NCBI GenBank assembly: GCA_034002405.1
Contig: JAVFAS010000006.1
Span: 42,580 to 106,579 of the forward strand
Source: SZUA-365 sp034002405
GTDB lineage: Bacteria; Bacteroidota; Ignavibacteria; SZUA-365
Direction: 5' to 3'
DNA: 64,000 nt
Shown: positions 36,710 through 45,370 of the stretch, in pieces
Layout of the letters: the number at the start of each line of letters is the position of its first letter
Numbering within the stretch: the first letter of the stretch is position 1
Made by a program: the position numbers and the translations under genes
The notes under the pieces: model-generated
Databases searched by the model: none
What the model saw: only the letters and a program-made list of their open reading frames with translations
What the model was told of the DNA's origin: nothing

Positions 36710-38311
36710 TCAGCGCAGACCTGCGATGCGTTTTGCCTCGGGGAACAGCGTCACGGCTTTCTGGAATTGGGGATCGACCTCGAGCAGCACACGAAACTGT
36801 CCTTCGTTGCCGAACAACGTTCGTGCGATCTGCGCCTTGACCGACGCGCGCAGCCAATCCTTGTCCGCGGCATAGTGCTCTTCGTCGAATTCCACGCCAC
36901 GCGCGGTTCCGAAGGCAATGAAATCCTTCATCATCGCATCGGTGACCTGGAAGTCACGCACGAACTGCGACGCCCCGGGTTTTTCATATTTCCCGCGCAG
37001 CCTCGCGCCTTCCTTGTCGAGATACGCGGTGGTGAATTCGAAGATGTGAATGCGCATGCGCGCGGCGTACTGCTTGAGATTCTCGTAGCGCACGATGTAA
37101 TCGGGCGTGATTCCGCCGCCGCCGTACACGAGACGGCCGGCATCCGTCTTGTGCTGGGGACGCGTGGTATCGGCCTCCTCGGTATGCTCGATATTCTCGC
37201 TGTCTTCCTCATCGCGGTCGTAGGCCTCGCGATAGTAATCCTCGTCGCTGCCGTCGTACGGCCGCTGGATGATGCGTCCGCTCGGCGTGTAATACCGCGC
37301 CGTGGTCAACCGGAACGCCGACCCGTCGGCGAGTTCGAACTGCCGCTGCACGAGGCCCTTGCCGAAGGATGTCTCGCCGACGATCAGGCCACGGTCATGG
37401 TCCTGCACGGCGCCGGACACGATTTCACTCGCCGAGGCGCTGCCATTGTTGATGAGGATGATCAGGGGCAATTCCTGGAATTCCCCACCACCGGTCGCCA
37501 CGTAGTTTTCGTCGAAATCGGAACGGCGGCCCTTGGTGTAGACGATTTTCTCACCACGCTTGAGGAATTCATTGGCCATGCGGAAGCTCTGTTCGAGATA
37601 ACCACCCGGATTGCCGCGCAGGTCGAGCACGAGCTTCGTCATGCCCTGCGATTTGAGCTGACGCAGGCCATCGATGAATTCATCATAGGTGTTCGCCGCG
37701 TACCGGTTGATGCTCATGTACCCGACCCCGTCATCGAGCAGGAACGAGGAATTGACGCTGTAGAGCGGAATCTTGTCGCGGGTGATGATGATATCAACCG
37801 GATCGCTGATACCCGAACGCATCACGCTGACGGTCACCTTGGTTCCCTTCTCGCCGCGGAGCTTCTTCTGTACGTCCTCGTTCTGCAACTTGATGGCGGT
37901 CTCGGCGTCGATCGCGACGATCTTGTCTCCCGCGAGCACGCCGACTTTTTCCGATGGCCCGCCAAAGATCACATTCGCCACGGTGATCGTGTCGTTGACG
38001 ATGCGGAATTCGATGCCGATGCCCTCGAAACTCCCCTTGAAATCTTCCTGCACTTTTTCAAGTTGCTTTGGGCTGATGTAGACCGAATGGGGATCGAGCG
38101 ACTTGAGCATTCCTTCGATGGCATGCGTGACCAGGTCACCGACCTTCACATCGTCGACATAGTACTTCTGGGTATAGTTGAGCACGTCCTTGAACTTGTT
38201 GAACTGCTCGTAAATGTTGTCCTCGGAAATCGCACGGATCTGCGTTCCCATGAAAATGCCGAAGACAAGCAGGACGAAGACGCTTGCGACCGAGAATTTC
38301 TGTTTGAACAT
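36710..38311 (-). CDS. S41 family C-terminal processing peptidase (CtpA-like)
   Basis: A 533-residue serine protease with an N-terminal membrane anchor or signal (FSVASVFVLLVFGIFMG). The PDZ domain (SFEGIGIEFRIVNDTITVAN, GVLAGDKIVAID) precedes the catalytic core, where Ser in NNGSASASEIVSGAVQDHDRG and Lys in VGETSFGKGLVQ form the Ser/Lys dyad. These proteases trim C-termini of periplasmic or outer-membrane proteins. GAGG lies eight bases before the ATG. A Glu/Asp-rich insertion (SDEDYYREAYDRDEEDSENI) lies after the core. It leads the S41-DUF3108-carbonic anhydrase-nadC-Nudix run. Confidence 0.94.
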   Translation of the reverse strand: MFKQKFSVASVFVLLVFGIFMGTQIRAISEDNIYEQFNKFKDVLNYTQKYYVDDVKVGDLVTHAIEGMLKSLDPHSVYISPKQLEKVQEDFKGSFEGIGIEFRIVNDTITVANVIFGGPSEKVGVLAGDKIVAIDAETAIKLQNEDVQKKLRGEKGTKVTVSVMRSGISDPVDIIITRDKIPLYSVNSSFLLDDGVGYMSINRYAANTYDEFIDGLRQLKSQGMTKLVLDLRGNPGGYLEQSFRMANEFLKRGEKIVYTKGRRSDFDENYVATGGGEFQELPLIILINNGSASASEIVSGAVQDHDRGLIVGETSFGKGLVQRQFELADGSAFRLTTARYYTPSGRIIQRPYDGSDEDYYREAYDRDEEDSENIEHTEEADTTRPQHKTDAGRLVYGGGGITPDYIVRYENLKQYAARMRIHIFEFTTAYLDKEGARLRGKYEKPGASQFVRDFQVTDAMMKDFIAFGTARGVEFDEEHYAADKDWLRASVKAQIARTLFGNEGQFRVLLEVDPQFQKAVTLFPEAKRIAGLR

Positions 38312-38402
38312 GACACCAGCCTCTATCGGAAGATGATCGTACTCGATTGAGAATATACTTAAAGTCTACGCATTGTCGCGCACGGAATCAATGCGAATTT
38401 CC

Positions 38403-38425
38403 GTCACCCATGCGACCATGGTGAC
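38403..38425 (-). other. short inverted repeat after the SUMF1-domain gene
   Basis: GTCACC and GGTGAC flank a short loop with further ATG/CAT pairing, forming a possible hairpin 23 bases past the stop of the SUMF1 gene. There is no T run, so it is not a typical rho-independent terminator. Confidence 0.3.
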
Positions 38426-38447
38426 ACGAAACGGTGCGCGGGCTCCA

Positions 38448-39275
38448 TCAGCTCGCACGGCGCACGACGCGAAAACCGACGTCCGGTCCCGCGATCGTGG
38501 GTTTGGAGCTGGAGCGGAACGCCGAGCGGCAGCCGAACGCGATGACAAAATAGGACCCCCCGCGGCACACGCGCTCGGAACCCGCGTCTGGCCCGGTCGG
38601 ATTGTCCGTGTCCCCCACGGCATAGTAATTCGGGTCGTACCAGTCCCAACACCATTCGAAGACATTCCCGTGCATGTCGTACAGGCCGTGCGGATTCGAT
38701 TGCTTCCTCGCCACGTCGCTGCTCTGGCCGTCGTTCGTGCCGGCATACCAGGCGTGACGTGCGAGGTCCGCCTCCGTGTTGCCGAAGTGATACGACGTCG
38801 TCGTGCCGGCACGACAGGCGTACTCCCACTCCGCTTCGGTCGGAAGCCGGAATCCGTTGGCGGTGAAATCCACCGTCAACGTGCTGCCGCTTCCGGCATA
38901 ACATTTCTCGTACCCGTGTTTTTCCGACAAGGCGTTGCAAAACGCGATCGCCTTCTCCCACGTGACTTTCTCCACCGGACGGTTATCACCCGCATATTTG
39001 CTCGGATTCTCCCCCATGATCGCGCGATAGAGTTTCTGCGTCACTTCGGTCTTGCCCATATAAAAGGCATCGATGGTCACCGTGCGTGTGGGCAGCTCTT
39101 CCTTCACCCCATCGCCGACCACATCGCCCATGACGAAGCTGCCGGCCGGGATCAGCACGGTCTCCACCTTGGTCGGATCATCCTCGTCGTCACTGCATCC
39201 TGGTGCAAGCATCAACACGCACGCCAGCAGCACGACGACGCGCAACGAACGGATCGGGATCATGGGAAATCGCAT
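38448..39275 (-). CDS. SUMF1/formylglycine-generating-enzyme-like lipoprotein
   Basis: A 275-residue protein with a lipobox (VLMLAPGC), then a sulfatase-modifying-factor (SUMF1/FGE) domain: ETVLIPAGSFVMGDVVGDG, FYMGKTEVTQKLYRAIMGEN, NRPVEKVTWEKAIAFCNALS, FRLPTEAEWEYACRAGT, YDMHGNVFEWCWDWYDP, and CRGGSYFVIAFGCRSAFRS. The redox Cys pair of true FGE after GGSY is not in place, so it is probably not a formylglycine generator; many such domains in this phylum are surface or signalling proteins. ATG 39275 has GAGGTGAGCCC upstream. No sulfatase is nearby. Confidence 0.85.
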   Translation of the reverse strand: MRFPMIPIRSLRVVVLLACVLMLAPGCSDDEDDPTKVETVLIPAGSFVMGDVVGDGVKEELPTRTVTIDAFYMGKTEVTQKLYRAIMGENPSKYAGDNRPVEKVTWEKAIAFCNALSEKHGYEKCYAGSGSTLTVDFTANGFRLPTEAEWEYACRAGTTTSYHFGNTEADLARHAWYAGTNDGQSSDVARKQSNPHGLYDMHGNVFEWCWDWYDPNYYAVGDTDNPTGPDAGSERVCRGGSYFVIAFGCRSAFRSSSKPTIAGPDVGFRVVRRAS

Positions 39276-39401
39276 GGGCTCACCTCGATGGAAGTTCCGG
39301 AACGACACGACGCAAATGGATTGCAACATGTATGACCTTGGATAAAATAAAAAAACCGGAAGAGAATGGAATACCCGGCGGGGGAATTCGCGGACGCGCG
39401 T

Positions 39402-40124
39402 TCAGCGAACCGCCTCCCATTCCTCGCTCGACGATGCATTGCGGAAAATCACGGCAAGGGCATTCCGCGACCACCCCCAGAGGATGTGCAGATAGCCGTA
39501 TTTCCGGAAGCGGCGCGGCGATTCGTACACGGTCACGCCGGCCATCATGACCACGCGGCCGTGCCGGCGCACGCGACGGAACAGATCGTAGTCCTCCCCC
39601 GCGACCATCGCGGGGTTGTAGCCACCGACGCGGGAGAACATGCCGGCGGTGAGAATCTGGCACTCGCCGCGGCCCATGCCTTCGCCGATGAAATTCAGAA
39701 AACGGACGTACGCATTGTGCCAGAGATGGAAGAGGCGGTCGGCGAGAATTTCCTCCTCGGGAAACACGTGCACCACGCAGGTAATGCCCGCGACACCCGC
39801 GCGTCCGGCAAGCCGTCGCGCCTCGCCGAGAAAGCGGTCGGGGTCGCTGACGCGAACGTCGGCGTTGAGAAACACAAGGAGATCACCCCGCGCCACCGCC
39901 GCGCCGCGGTTGCGGCCCTCGGCGATGGTCTGCCGATGCGGCAGGTCATGCACGACCACGCGGGCGCCATGCGCGACCGCGATTGCCGCGGTGCGGTCGT
40001 CGCTGCCTCCGTCGCTGACGATGATCTCCACGTCATGCATGGCACGCAGCGCCGACGGGAACTGCTCGAGGATCCGGGGAAGAAGCTTTTCTTCGTTGAA
40101 TGCGGGAATGACGAGACTGATCAC
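39402..40124 (-). CDS. family 2 glycosyltransferase
   Basis: A 240-residue cytosolic GT-A transferase. The nucleotide-sugar site is ISLVIPAFNEEKLLPRIL with VSDGGSDDRTAAIA, and FLNADVRV carries the metal-binding DxD-like motif. Later, GEDYDLFRRVRRHGRV is the usual acceptor-side motif. The start is probably a GTG at 40124. It begins 12 bases after the DUF2279 gene. It could act in a cell-surface glycan or glycolipid pathway; the window gives no sugar specificity. Confidence 0.85.
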   Translation of the reverse strand: MISLVIPAFNEEKLLPRILEQFPSALRAMHDVEIIVSDGGSDDRTAAIAVAHGARVVVHDLPHRQTIAEGRNRGAAVARGDLLVFLNADVRVSDPDRFLGEARRLAGRAGVAGITCVVHVFPEEEILADRLFHLWHNAYVRFLNFIGEGMGRGECQILTAGMFSRVGGYNPAMVAGEDYDLFRRVRRHGRVVMMAGVTVYESPRRFRKYGYLHILWGWSRNALAVIFRNASSSEEWEAVR

Positions 40125-40136
40125 GCGGGCATCCGT

Positions 40137-41189
40137 TCAGAAATACAGCCCGTAGGCGATGAAATTGGGAGCGATGCGAATGGCCGGCGCGGGAAAATGG
40201 ATGAAGTTGAGTCCTTCCTTGAGCGCGTTGAGCAGCCAGCTGTCTCCCGGAATGATTTTCGTCATGTCATAGTCCAGCGCGATGATGATATTCCGGTCGA
40301 GCGGATTGCCGTAGATCACCTGTCCGTCGACCTTCAAGGGCATGTTGCGCACGGCCACGCCCACCGCGATCCCGAGCCACTCGGGCCAGTAGGGCTTGAG
40401 CGACCGTGGAAGAATACCATGCACATGCACGCCCATCCAGAAGGTCTGGCCCTCGTAGTCGTCGATCATGTTGCCGTCATGCATTCCGTCACGCAGGGCC
40501 TGCGAGGGCCAGTACGAGAATTTCGGATGTAAATATTCGAATCCTGGAACATACTCCTGCAGCAGCGGCCAGCCGGCACCGAGGATATCGGCGTAGGCAT
40601 CACCGGGACTGAACCCCCAGTCCCGCGCGTAGCCGTCCTCGAGTTCGATATACAGTTCGAACAAGGCCCCCATCAGCGAGCCGCCCCAGAGCGCGGCGGA
40701 CTTCGACGCGCCCGACCATTCGAGCGACGTCCGCCCGAGAAACGCGCCCAGCGCTCCACCGTAGAAATGCCCGGCCTTGTCGACATTGAGTGCGTAGTCC
40801 CAGTCATTCTCGAAATGGAACGGCTGCCGCTCCCCACTCCACCATGCGTTGCGCTGATAAATGTGAATCCCGGTGACCGTGGCACCCAGCAATCCTCCGA
40901 CAATCGCCACGCGCCCCCACTGCCACCGCGACCGCGTGGGATCATATCCGGGAAAGGGCACCGACGGGGCGTCCAGCCGCACGGCCACGGTGCCGGATTC
41001 CCCCGCCACGGTGCCGGATTCCCCCGCCGCGGTGCCGGATTCCCCCGCCGCGGTGTCGGTCATGATCGCACCCGTGGCCTGCGTCGCCGTATCCCTTGCG
41101 AGGGGGGACGCATCCTGCGTCCAGGCCGCGCAGGGACGGAGGAACAGGAACGCGAGAATGATCGGGAATGGAAGAACGGGTGTGCGCAC
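40137..41189 (-). CDS. DUF2279 (YfiM-like) membrane or lipoprotein-like protein
   Basis: About 350 residues. The central part has DUF2279 wording: YALNVDKAGHFYGGALGAFLGRTSLEW, read as DKAGHFYGGALGAFLG, then SLMGALFELYIELEDGYARDWGFSPGDAYADILGAGW, read as ELEDGYARDWGFSPGDAYAD. An N-terminal signal (LPFPIILAFLFLRPCAA) starts after a GTG at 41189; the frame opens with a TTG further up. An Ala/Gly/Ser/Glu-rich spacer (ESGTVAGESGTVA) is coded by a 21-bp repeat. The family is outer-membrane-associated, function unknown. Confidence 0.75.
   Translation of the reverse strand: MRTPVLPFPIILAFLFLRPCAAWTQDASPLARDTATQATGAIMTDTAAGESGTAAGESGTVAGESGTVAVRLDAPSVPFPGYDPTRSRWQWGRVAIVGGLLGATVTGIHIYQRNAWWSGERQPFHFENDWDYALNVDKAGHFYGGALGAFLGRTSLEWSGASKSAALWGGSLMGALFELYIELEDGYARDWGFSPGDAYADILGAGWPLLQEYVPGFEYLHPKFSYWPSQALRDGMHDGNMIDDYEGQTFWMGVHVHGILPRSLKPYWPEWLGIAVGVAVRNMPLKVDGQVIYGNPLDRNIIIALDYDMTKIIPGDSWLLNALKEGLNFIHFPAPAIRIAPNFIAYGLYF
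40987..41060 (-). repeat. 21-bp tandem repeat, about 3.5 units, in the DUF2279 gene
   Basis: Units of 21 bp (ACGGTGCCGGATTCCCCCGCC on the plus strand) at 40987, 41008 and 41029 with a diverged fourth. They encode repeats of seven residues including GESGTVA in a low-complexity spacer. Confidence 0.92.
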
Positions 41190-41341
41190 GCGGATGAATT
41201 CCGGAAATCGTGAAGCGGACGAATCTTGTAATGTACGATGACGCCGCTCCCGCGACAACCCATCTCCAACACCCCTTCGCCACGCCCGCGCATCGTCACA
41301 CCTACGAACAACCAGCGCGTGCGAGATCGCGAATCCTGCGA

Positions 41342-41372
41342 TTGGCGGCGGCGCGGGAGAATGTTACATTTC
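41342..41372 (+). promoter_or_regulatory. candidate -33/-7 promoter of rlmN
   Basis: TTG (41342-41344) is followed after 20 bases by TACATTTC (41365-41372), close to the Bacteroidota TTTG ... TAnnTTTG pattern. If real, transcription would start at about the ATG at 41376, making the message almost leaderless. Confidence 0.35.
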
Positions 41373-41375
41373 GCC

Positions 41376-42497
41376 ATGGACGCAACGCAGAGCACTTCGC
41401 CACGAAATCTCTTTGGTCTGGGAATGGATGCCCTGCGGCGGACATGCATCGAAGCGGGACTGCCGCGGTTCCGCGCCGAGCAGATCTTCTACTGGCTGTA
41501 CAATCGCGGCGTGACATCCTTCCATGACTGCACGAATCTCCCGAACGCGCTGCGCGGCGAATTGGAGGCACGATTCAGCATCAGACATCCGGAGGTGGTG
41601 CGCGAGCAGCAGAGCACGGACGGTACACGAAAATTCCTGTTGCGCCTCGAAGACGGCCGGACGGTGGAGACGGTGCTCATTCCATCCGAAAGCGAGGACG
41701 CCGGACAACCCAAACGCCGCACGCTCTGCGTGTCGACGCAAGTGGGCTGTCCCCTCGACTGCAAGTTCTGCGCGACGGCATCGATGAAGCTCAAACGCAA
41801 CCTCGACGCCGGTGAGATTTTCGGTCAGTACCGTCTCGTGCAGGCACGAACCCCGGCTCGCATCACCAACCTGGTGTTCATGGGCATGGGCGAACCGCTG
41901 CTCAACTACGATGCGGTGATGGACACGGTGGAACTGCTGACGCATGAAAAAACCGCGGGCGTCGCCGCGAGCCATATCACCCTGTCGACCGCCGGCATGG
42001 TCGACGGCATCCGGCGCCTGGCCGACGAGGGACGAAAGATCAAGCTCGCGATCTCCCTGCACGCCACGACCGACGAACTGCGGCAGCGCCTGATGCCGAT
42101 CAACAAGAAGCATCCGCTCGAGGATGTCATCGCCGCGGCGGAGTACTACTACCGCGCGACGCGTCGGCGCATCACCTGGGAGTACATTCTGTTCGACCGG
42201 CTCAACGACGGTGTGGACGACGTACGTCGCCTGGCGCGGCTGACCCGCCGGGTCCCGAGCAAGGTGAATATCATCCCGTTTCATCCGATATCCAGCGCGT
42301 ATCCGGAGGGTCTTCCACTCCCGCTCGTCTCTCCCTCCCGCGCGCGTATCGAGGAATTCGCGCAGCGCCTGCGCGCGCAACAGGTAACCGTGATGCTGCG
42401 CGCGAGCTCGGGCCGCGACATCGACGCCGCCTGCGGTCAACTGGCCGTGCGCCACGAATCGGAACCCCGCGCGGCGATTCGAACCCGCGGAGGCTGA
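41376..42497 (+). CDS. rlmN: 23S rRNA/tRNA adenine C2-methyltransferase
   Basis: A 373-residue radical SAM enzyme that methylates A2503 of 23S rRNA and A37 of some tRNAs. The iron-sulfur motif is Cx3Cx2C in GCPLDCKFCATA (Cys125, Cys129, Cys132), the family phrases are FGLGMDALRR, RFRAEQIFYWLYNRGV, TLCVSTQVGC, ARITNLVFMGMGEPLLNYDAV and ITLSTAGMVDGI. The catalytic Cys near the C-terminus is present in RASSGRDIDAACGQL. The ATG at 41376 is preferred over one at 41361 only by family fit. A 23-bp repeat starts within its last codons. Confidence 0.95.
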   Translation: MDATQSTSPRNLFGLGMDALRRTCIEAGLPRFRAEQIFYWLYNRGVTSFHDCTNLPNALRGELEARFSIRHPEVVREQQSTDGTRKFLLRLEDGRTVETVLIPSESEDAGQPKRRTLCVSTQVGCPLDCKFCATASMKLKRNLDAGEIFGQYRLVQARTPARITNLVFMGMGEPLLNYDAVMDTVELLTHEKTAGVAASHITLSTAGMVDGIRRLADEGRKIKLAISLHATTDELRQRLMPINKKHPLEDVIAAAEYYYRATRRRITWEYILFDRLNDGVDDVRRLARLTRRVPSKVNIIPFHPISSAYPEGLPLPLVSPSRARIEEFAQRLRAQQVTVMLRASSGRDIDAACGQLAVRHESEPRAAIRTRGG

Positions 42498-42568
42498 GAA
42501 TTCGAACCCGCGGAGGCTGAGAATTCGAACCCGCGGAGGCTGAGAATTCGAACCTCCGGGGTCTGATT
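42477..42568 (+). repeat. 23-bp tandem repeat, four units, across the rlmN stop
   Basis: Units beginning ATTCGAACCCGCGGAGG start at 42477, 42500, 42523 and 42546. The first three are nearly identical and the fourth is diverged. The rlmN stop (42495-42497) is inside the first, so the array duplicates the gene's 3' end and fills the gap to the adk promoter. Confidence 0.95.
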
Positions 42569-42597
42569 TGTTCCGGAACGGAAAATCCGTACTTTCA
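42567..42597 (+). promoter_or_regulatory. -33/-7 promoter of adk
   Basis: TTTG (42567-42570), 19-base spacer, then TACTTTCA (42590-42597), about 58 bases before the adk ATG. The match and spacing fit the Bacteroidota promoter pattern well. Confidence 0.6.
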
Positions 42598-42654
42598 CTT
42601 CGATTTACCCACTCACGCGATGCGCAGTTCATACCAACCCCACGCGAGGAAGAC

Positions 42655-43209
42655 ATGCGGCTTCTGATCTTCGGACCTCCGGGTGCCGGAAAAGGAACTC
42701 AGGCTCAATTCATTGCGAAATATTACGGTATCCCGCACATATCCACCGGTGACATCTTCCGCGAGAACATCCGCAACGACACGCCGCTCGGCATCGAGGC
42801 CAAACGATATTCCGAAGCGGGCGAACTCGTGCCGGACGCACTGACCACGGCGATGGTGCAGGACAGGATCTCGCAGCCGGATACCGCGCCGGGCTTTCTG
42901 CTCGACGGATATCCGCGCACGCCATCACAAGCCGATTCCCTCGAGGAAATCCTGCACGGGGGCGAGAAGCTTCGCGCGGTGCTCAACATGATCGTGCCGG
43001 AGGAAGAGCTGCTCAAGCGGCTCAGTACGCGTGGGCGTCAGGATGACGAACTCGACACCATCCGGCGTCGCCTGCGCATCTACCACGACACCACCGAACC
43101 GCTCGCGGATTACTACCGCGAGAAAGGCATTCTCATCGACATTCACGGCGTCGGTACCATCGATGATATCACCCGGCGGATCATCGAGGCCGTGAATAGC
43201 AAGGCGTGA
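42655..43209 (+). CDS. adk: adenylate kinase
   Basis: A 184-residue kinase that interconverts ATP+AMP and two ADP. Motifs: P-loop GPPGAGKGT (7-15), ISTGDIFREN (AMP site), LDGYPRTPSQAD and RGRQDDELDTIRRRL with a short LID, as in the short bacterial form. The ATG is preceded by GAGGA. The upstream in-frame start would add an unlikely tail. It is followed after 31 bases by a DUF6588 gene. Confidence 0.96.
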   Translation: MRLLIFGPPGAGKGTQAQFIAKYYGIPHISTGDIFRENIRNDTPLGIEAKRYSEAGELVPDALTTAMVQDRISQPDTAPGFLLDGYPRTPSQADSLEEILHGGEKLRAVLNMIVPEEELLKRLSTRGRQDDELDTIRRRLRIYHDTTEPLADYYREKGILIDIHGVGTIDDITRRIIEAVNSKA

Positions 43210-43240
43210 TGCCCCGTGACGGCAACGAAAGGAACGTTCC

Positions 43241-44170
43241 ATGAACCCGAAACGGCTGACGTTTGTCCGTGCGGTGGCAGGAATCCTCCTCGCATCCGCG
43301 GCACTGTTCCCTCCGGCGCCCGCACAGGCGCAAAATTTCAACGACCTGATCGAACAACTCGGCGTGAAGGAACTCGCGCGCGACTATCTTCGTCCCGGAG
43401 TGGATGCGGTGGGCTACTCGATCAACAGCGGCTACTCCCACACCGCGCGGGTGGATACGGGCTTCCATGTATGGATCGGCGCGAAACTCATTTCCACCTA
43501 CATTCCCGACGCGGATCGCAGTTTCGTCGCGATGCTCCCGGAACTGATGGTTTCCCAGGGCTATCCTCAATCCGTCCAGACAGCGACGGTGGTGGGTGGC
43601 GAGGGCGCGACCATCCGGTCCGACGATCCATCCACCTATCCGGACATCACGCTTCCCGACGGGACAGGGTTGTCGACCTTCGTGACCGCGATGCCGCAGA
43701 TTTCCTTCGGTCCGCTCTTGGGGACGGACATCATCCTGCGCGGACTTCCTCCCTCGAGCTTCGATGACAAGATCGGGAAATTCAGTTTCTACGGCGCGGG
43801 CATCAAGCACGAGCTGACCCATTACCTCGATGTTCCCTTCGACCTCGCCGTCGTTGCCGGCTATCAGACCTTCACCATCGGCGACGTGGTCGACGGCAAC
43901 AGCCTGGCGGGATTGCTGCAGGCCAGCGTGTTCTTCAACGGCGTGACCGTCTTCGGTGGATTGGGCTACGAATCCTACACCATCGATGTCTCCTACATAT
44001 CGGAGGATCCGAAGGGCGATCCCGTCGCGATCGATCTCGATTTCCACCGGCGCAACCTGCGCTTCGCCTTCGGCGGCGCGGTATCGTTGCTGGGCCTGCT
44101 CGATCTCACGGCTGAATACAGCTTCGGCATTCAGGACAATCTCACCCTGGGCATCGGTCTCAACATCTGA
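43241..44170 (+). CDS. DUF6588-family outer-membrane barrel protein (first paralogue)
   Basis: A 309-residue protein with a signal peptide (LASAALFPPAPAQAQ). It carries the DUF6588-type pattern: DLIEQLGVKELARDYLRPGV, then barrel-like strands, and the phrase DDKIGKFSFYGAGIKHELTH, with AMPQISFGPLLGTDIILRGLPP just before. The following gene repeats this phrase. AAGGA precedes the ATG. Its stop overlaps an in-frame ATG of the neighbour (TGATG). The family is found in this phylum as a predicted outer-membrane protein; the function is unknown. Confidence 0.8.
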   Translation: MNPKRLTFVRAVAGILLASAALFPPAPAQAQNFNDLIEQLGVKELARDYLRPGVDAVGYSINSGYSHTARVDTGFHVWIGAKLISTYIPDADRSFVAMLPELMVSQGYPQSVQTATVVGGEGATIRSDDPSTYPDITLPDGTGLSTFVTAMPQISFGPLLGTDIILRGLPPSSFDDKIGKFSFYGAGIKHELTHYLDVPFDLAVVAGYQTFTIGDVVDGNSLAGLLQASVFFNGVTVFGGLGYESYTIDVSYISEDPKGDPVAIDLDFHRRNLRFAFGGAVSLLGLLDLTAEYSFGIQDNLTLGIGLNI

Positions 44171-44202
44171 TGGCAGCGGTCTCACCATCCGAAAGGCGAC
44201 GC

Positions 44203-45348
44203 ATGCGGCTTCCCGTTCTCACACTCCTGTTCCTCCTCCTCGTCACCCCGGCGCACGCGCAATTCCAGATCGACACCAAGGCGCTGCTCGAGGATTATTC
44301 CCTCGAACTGTTCACCGCGAATGCCACGGGGTTCATGAGTCCGCTCGTGATCGTCTCGAACCTCGGCGCCAATGACGGTTTCTACAACCGTGCGACCGTG
44401 CCGAAGCACAACGAACTCTACTTCGACATCTCCGTCCGTACGATGATGGCCTGGGTGCTTGACGACGAGCGGGAGTTCACGGCGGTGTTGCCGCTCGAGG
44501 ACAAGCAGAACCCGCATCCGGTCCTCTCCGACGAATGGCTGCGTGTCGCACAGCTGAACTATTTCAAGTTGCAACTCCGCGGCGCGGCCGAAGCCGGTGA
44601 GCTGGAGACACGGGTACGCACCGCCACGGTGTTCGGCGGGGCGGGCAGCGGTTTCACGATTCCGAAGGAATATATTCGGAACAATGTATCCGGTATTGAC
44701 AGTGCCACGCTCGAACGGCTCCCGAGCCAGCTCTCCCTGACACCGGGCACGAATCAGGACATGGTCATCGCGGCCGTGCCGCAGCTCACGATCGGATCGT
44801 TCTACAGCACCGAGATGTTACTGCGCTACGTACCCCCGGTGGTCTTCGATGAGAACATCGGCAAGTTCTCCTTCTTCGGCATCGCGTTCAAGCACGCGTT
44901 CACGAACTGGATCCCGGACGCACCGGTCCACGCGGCCGTACAGATCGGTTATCAACACAGCACCATCAAGAACGAGGTCGGCTATACCAAGGCCAAGCTC
45001 GAGGCGACCACCGATCTGCTCGCGGTCAACGTGCACGCCAGCCGGCGCTTCGCCTGGATCGAGCCATACGCAGGATTTTCCTACGAACAACTGTCGTCCG
45101 AAGGCAGCTACACCTTCACCCTGCCGCAGAACATCCGGGAAGAAATCGGCTACGACATCGATCCGCAGAAAGCCCCGGTCTCGCTCGAGGACAGTGCGGT
45201 AAAACTCACCCTCGGAGTTACCGGATACGCGGGTCCGATGCAGATCTTCGCGGGCATCGGTATCGCCAAGCACATGGTCTTCAGCGGCGGGATCGCCTAC
45301 CGTTTCCATTCCGGCGTCTTTCTCGACAGCGCCCCCACCGCGTACTGA
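44203..45348 (+). CDS. DUF6588-family outer-membrane barrel protein (second paralogue)
   Basis: A 381-residue protein, signal peptide MRLPVLTLLFLLLVTPAHA. It repeats the layout of the previous gene, with LLEDYSLELFTANATGFMSP at the start, AAVPQLTIGSFYSTEMLLRYVPP, and DENIGKFSFFGIAFKHAFTN, and ends in alternating strands. ATG 44203 with AAGG upstream starts the signal peptide; an earlier ATG at 44170 overlaps the previous stop. The two genes are about 30% alike by eye and probably duplicated. They are followed by the repeat block and no clear terminator. Confidence 0.8.
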   Translation: MRLPVLTLLFLLLVTPAHAQFQIDTKALLEDYSLELFTANATGFMSPLVIVSNLGANDGFYNRATVPKHNELYFDISVRTMMAWVLDDEREFTAVLPLEDKQNPHPVLSDEWLRVAQLNYFKLQLRGAAEAGELETRVRTATVFGGAGSGFTIPKEYIRNNVSGIDSATLERLPSQLSLTPGTNQDMVIAAVPQLTIGSFYSTEMLLRYVPPVVFDENIGKFSFFGIAFKHAFTNWIPDAPVHAAVQIGYQHSTIKNEVGYTKAKLEATTDLLAVNVHASRRFAWIEPYAGFSYEQLSSEGSYTFTLPQNIREEIGYDIDPQKAPVSLEDSAVKLTLGVTGYAGPMQIFAGIGIAKHMVFSGGIAYRFHSGVFLDSAPTAY

Positions 45349-45370
45349 CACACGAACCGTTAATTCAACC

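Noticed and set aside
42477..42568. possible tRNA, because the 23-bp repeat contains TTCGAA as in a T-loop
   Set aside because: No acceptor, D or anticodon arm; the units are simple tandem copies of the rlmN 3' end.
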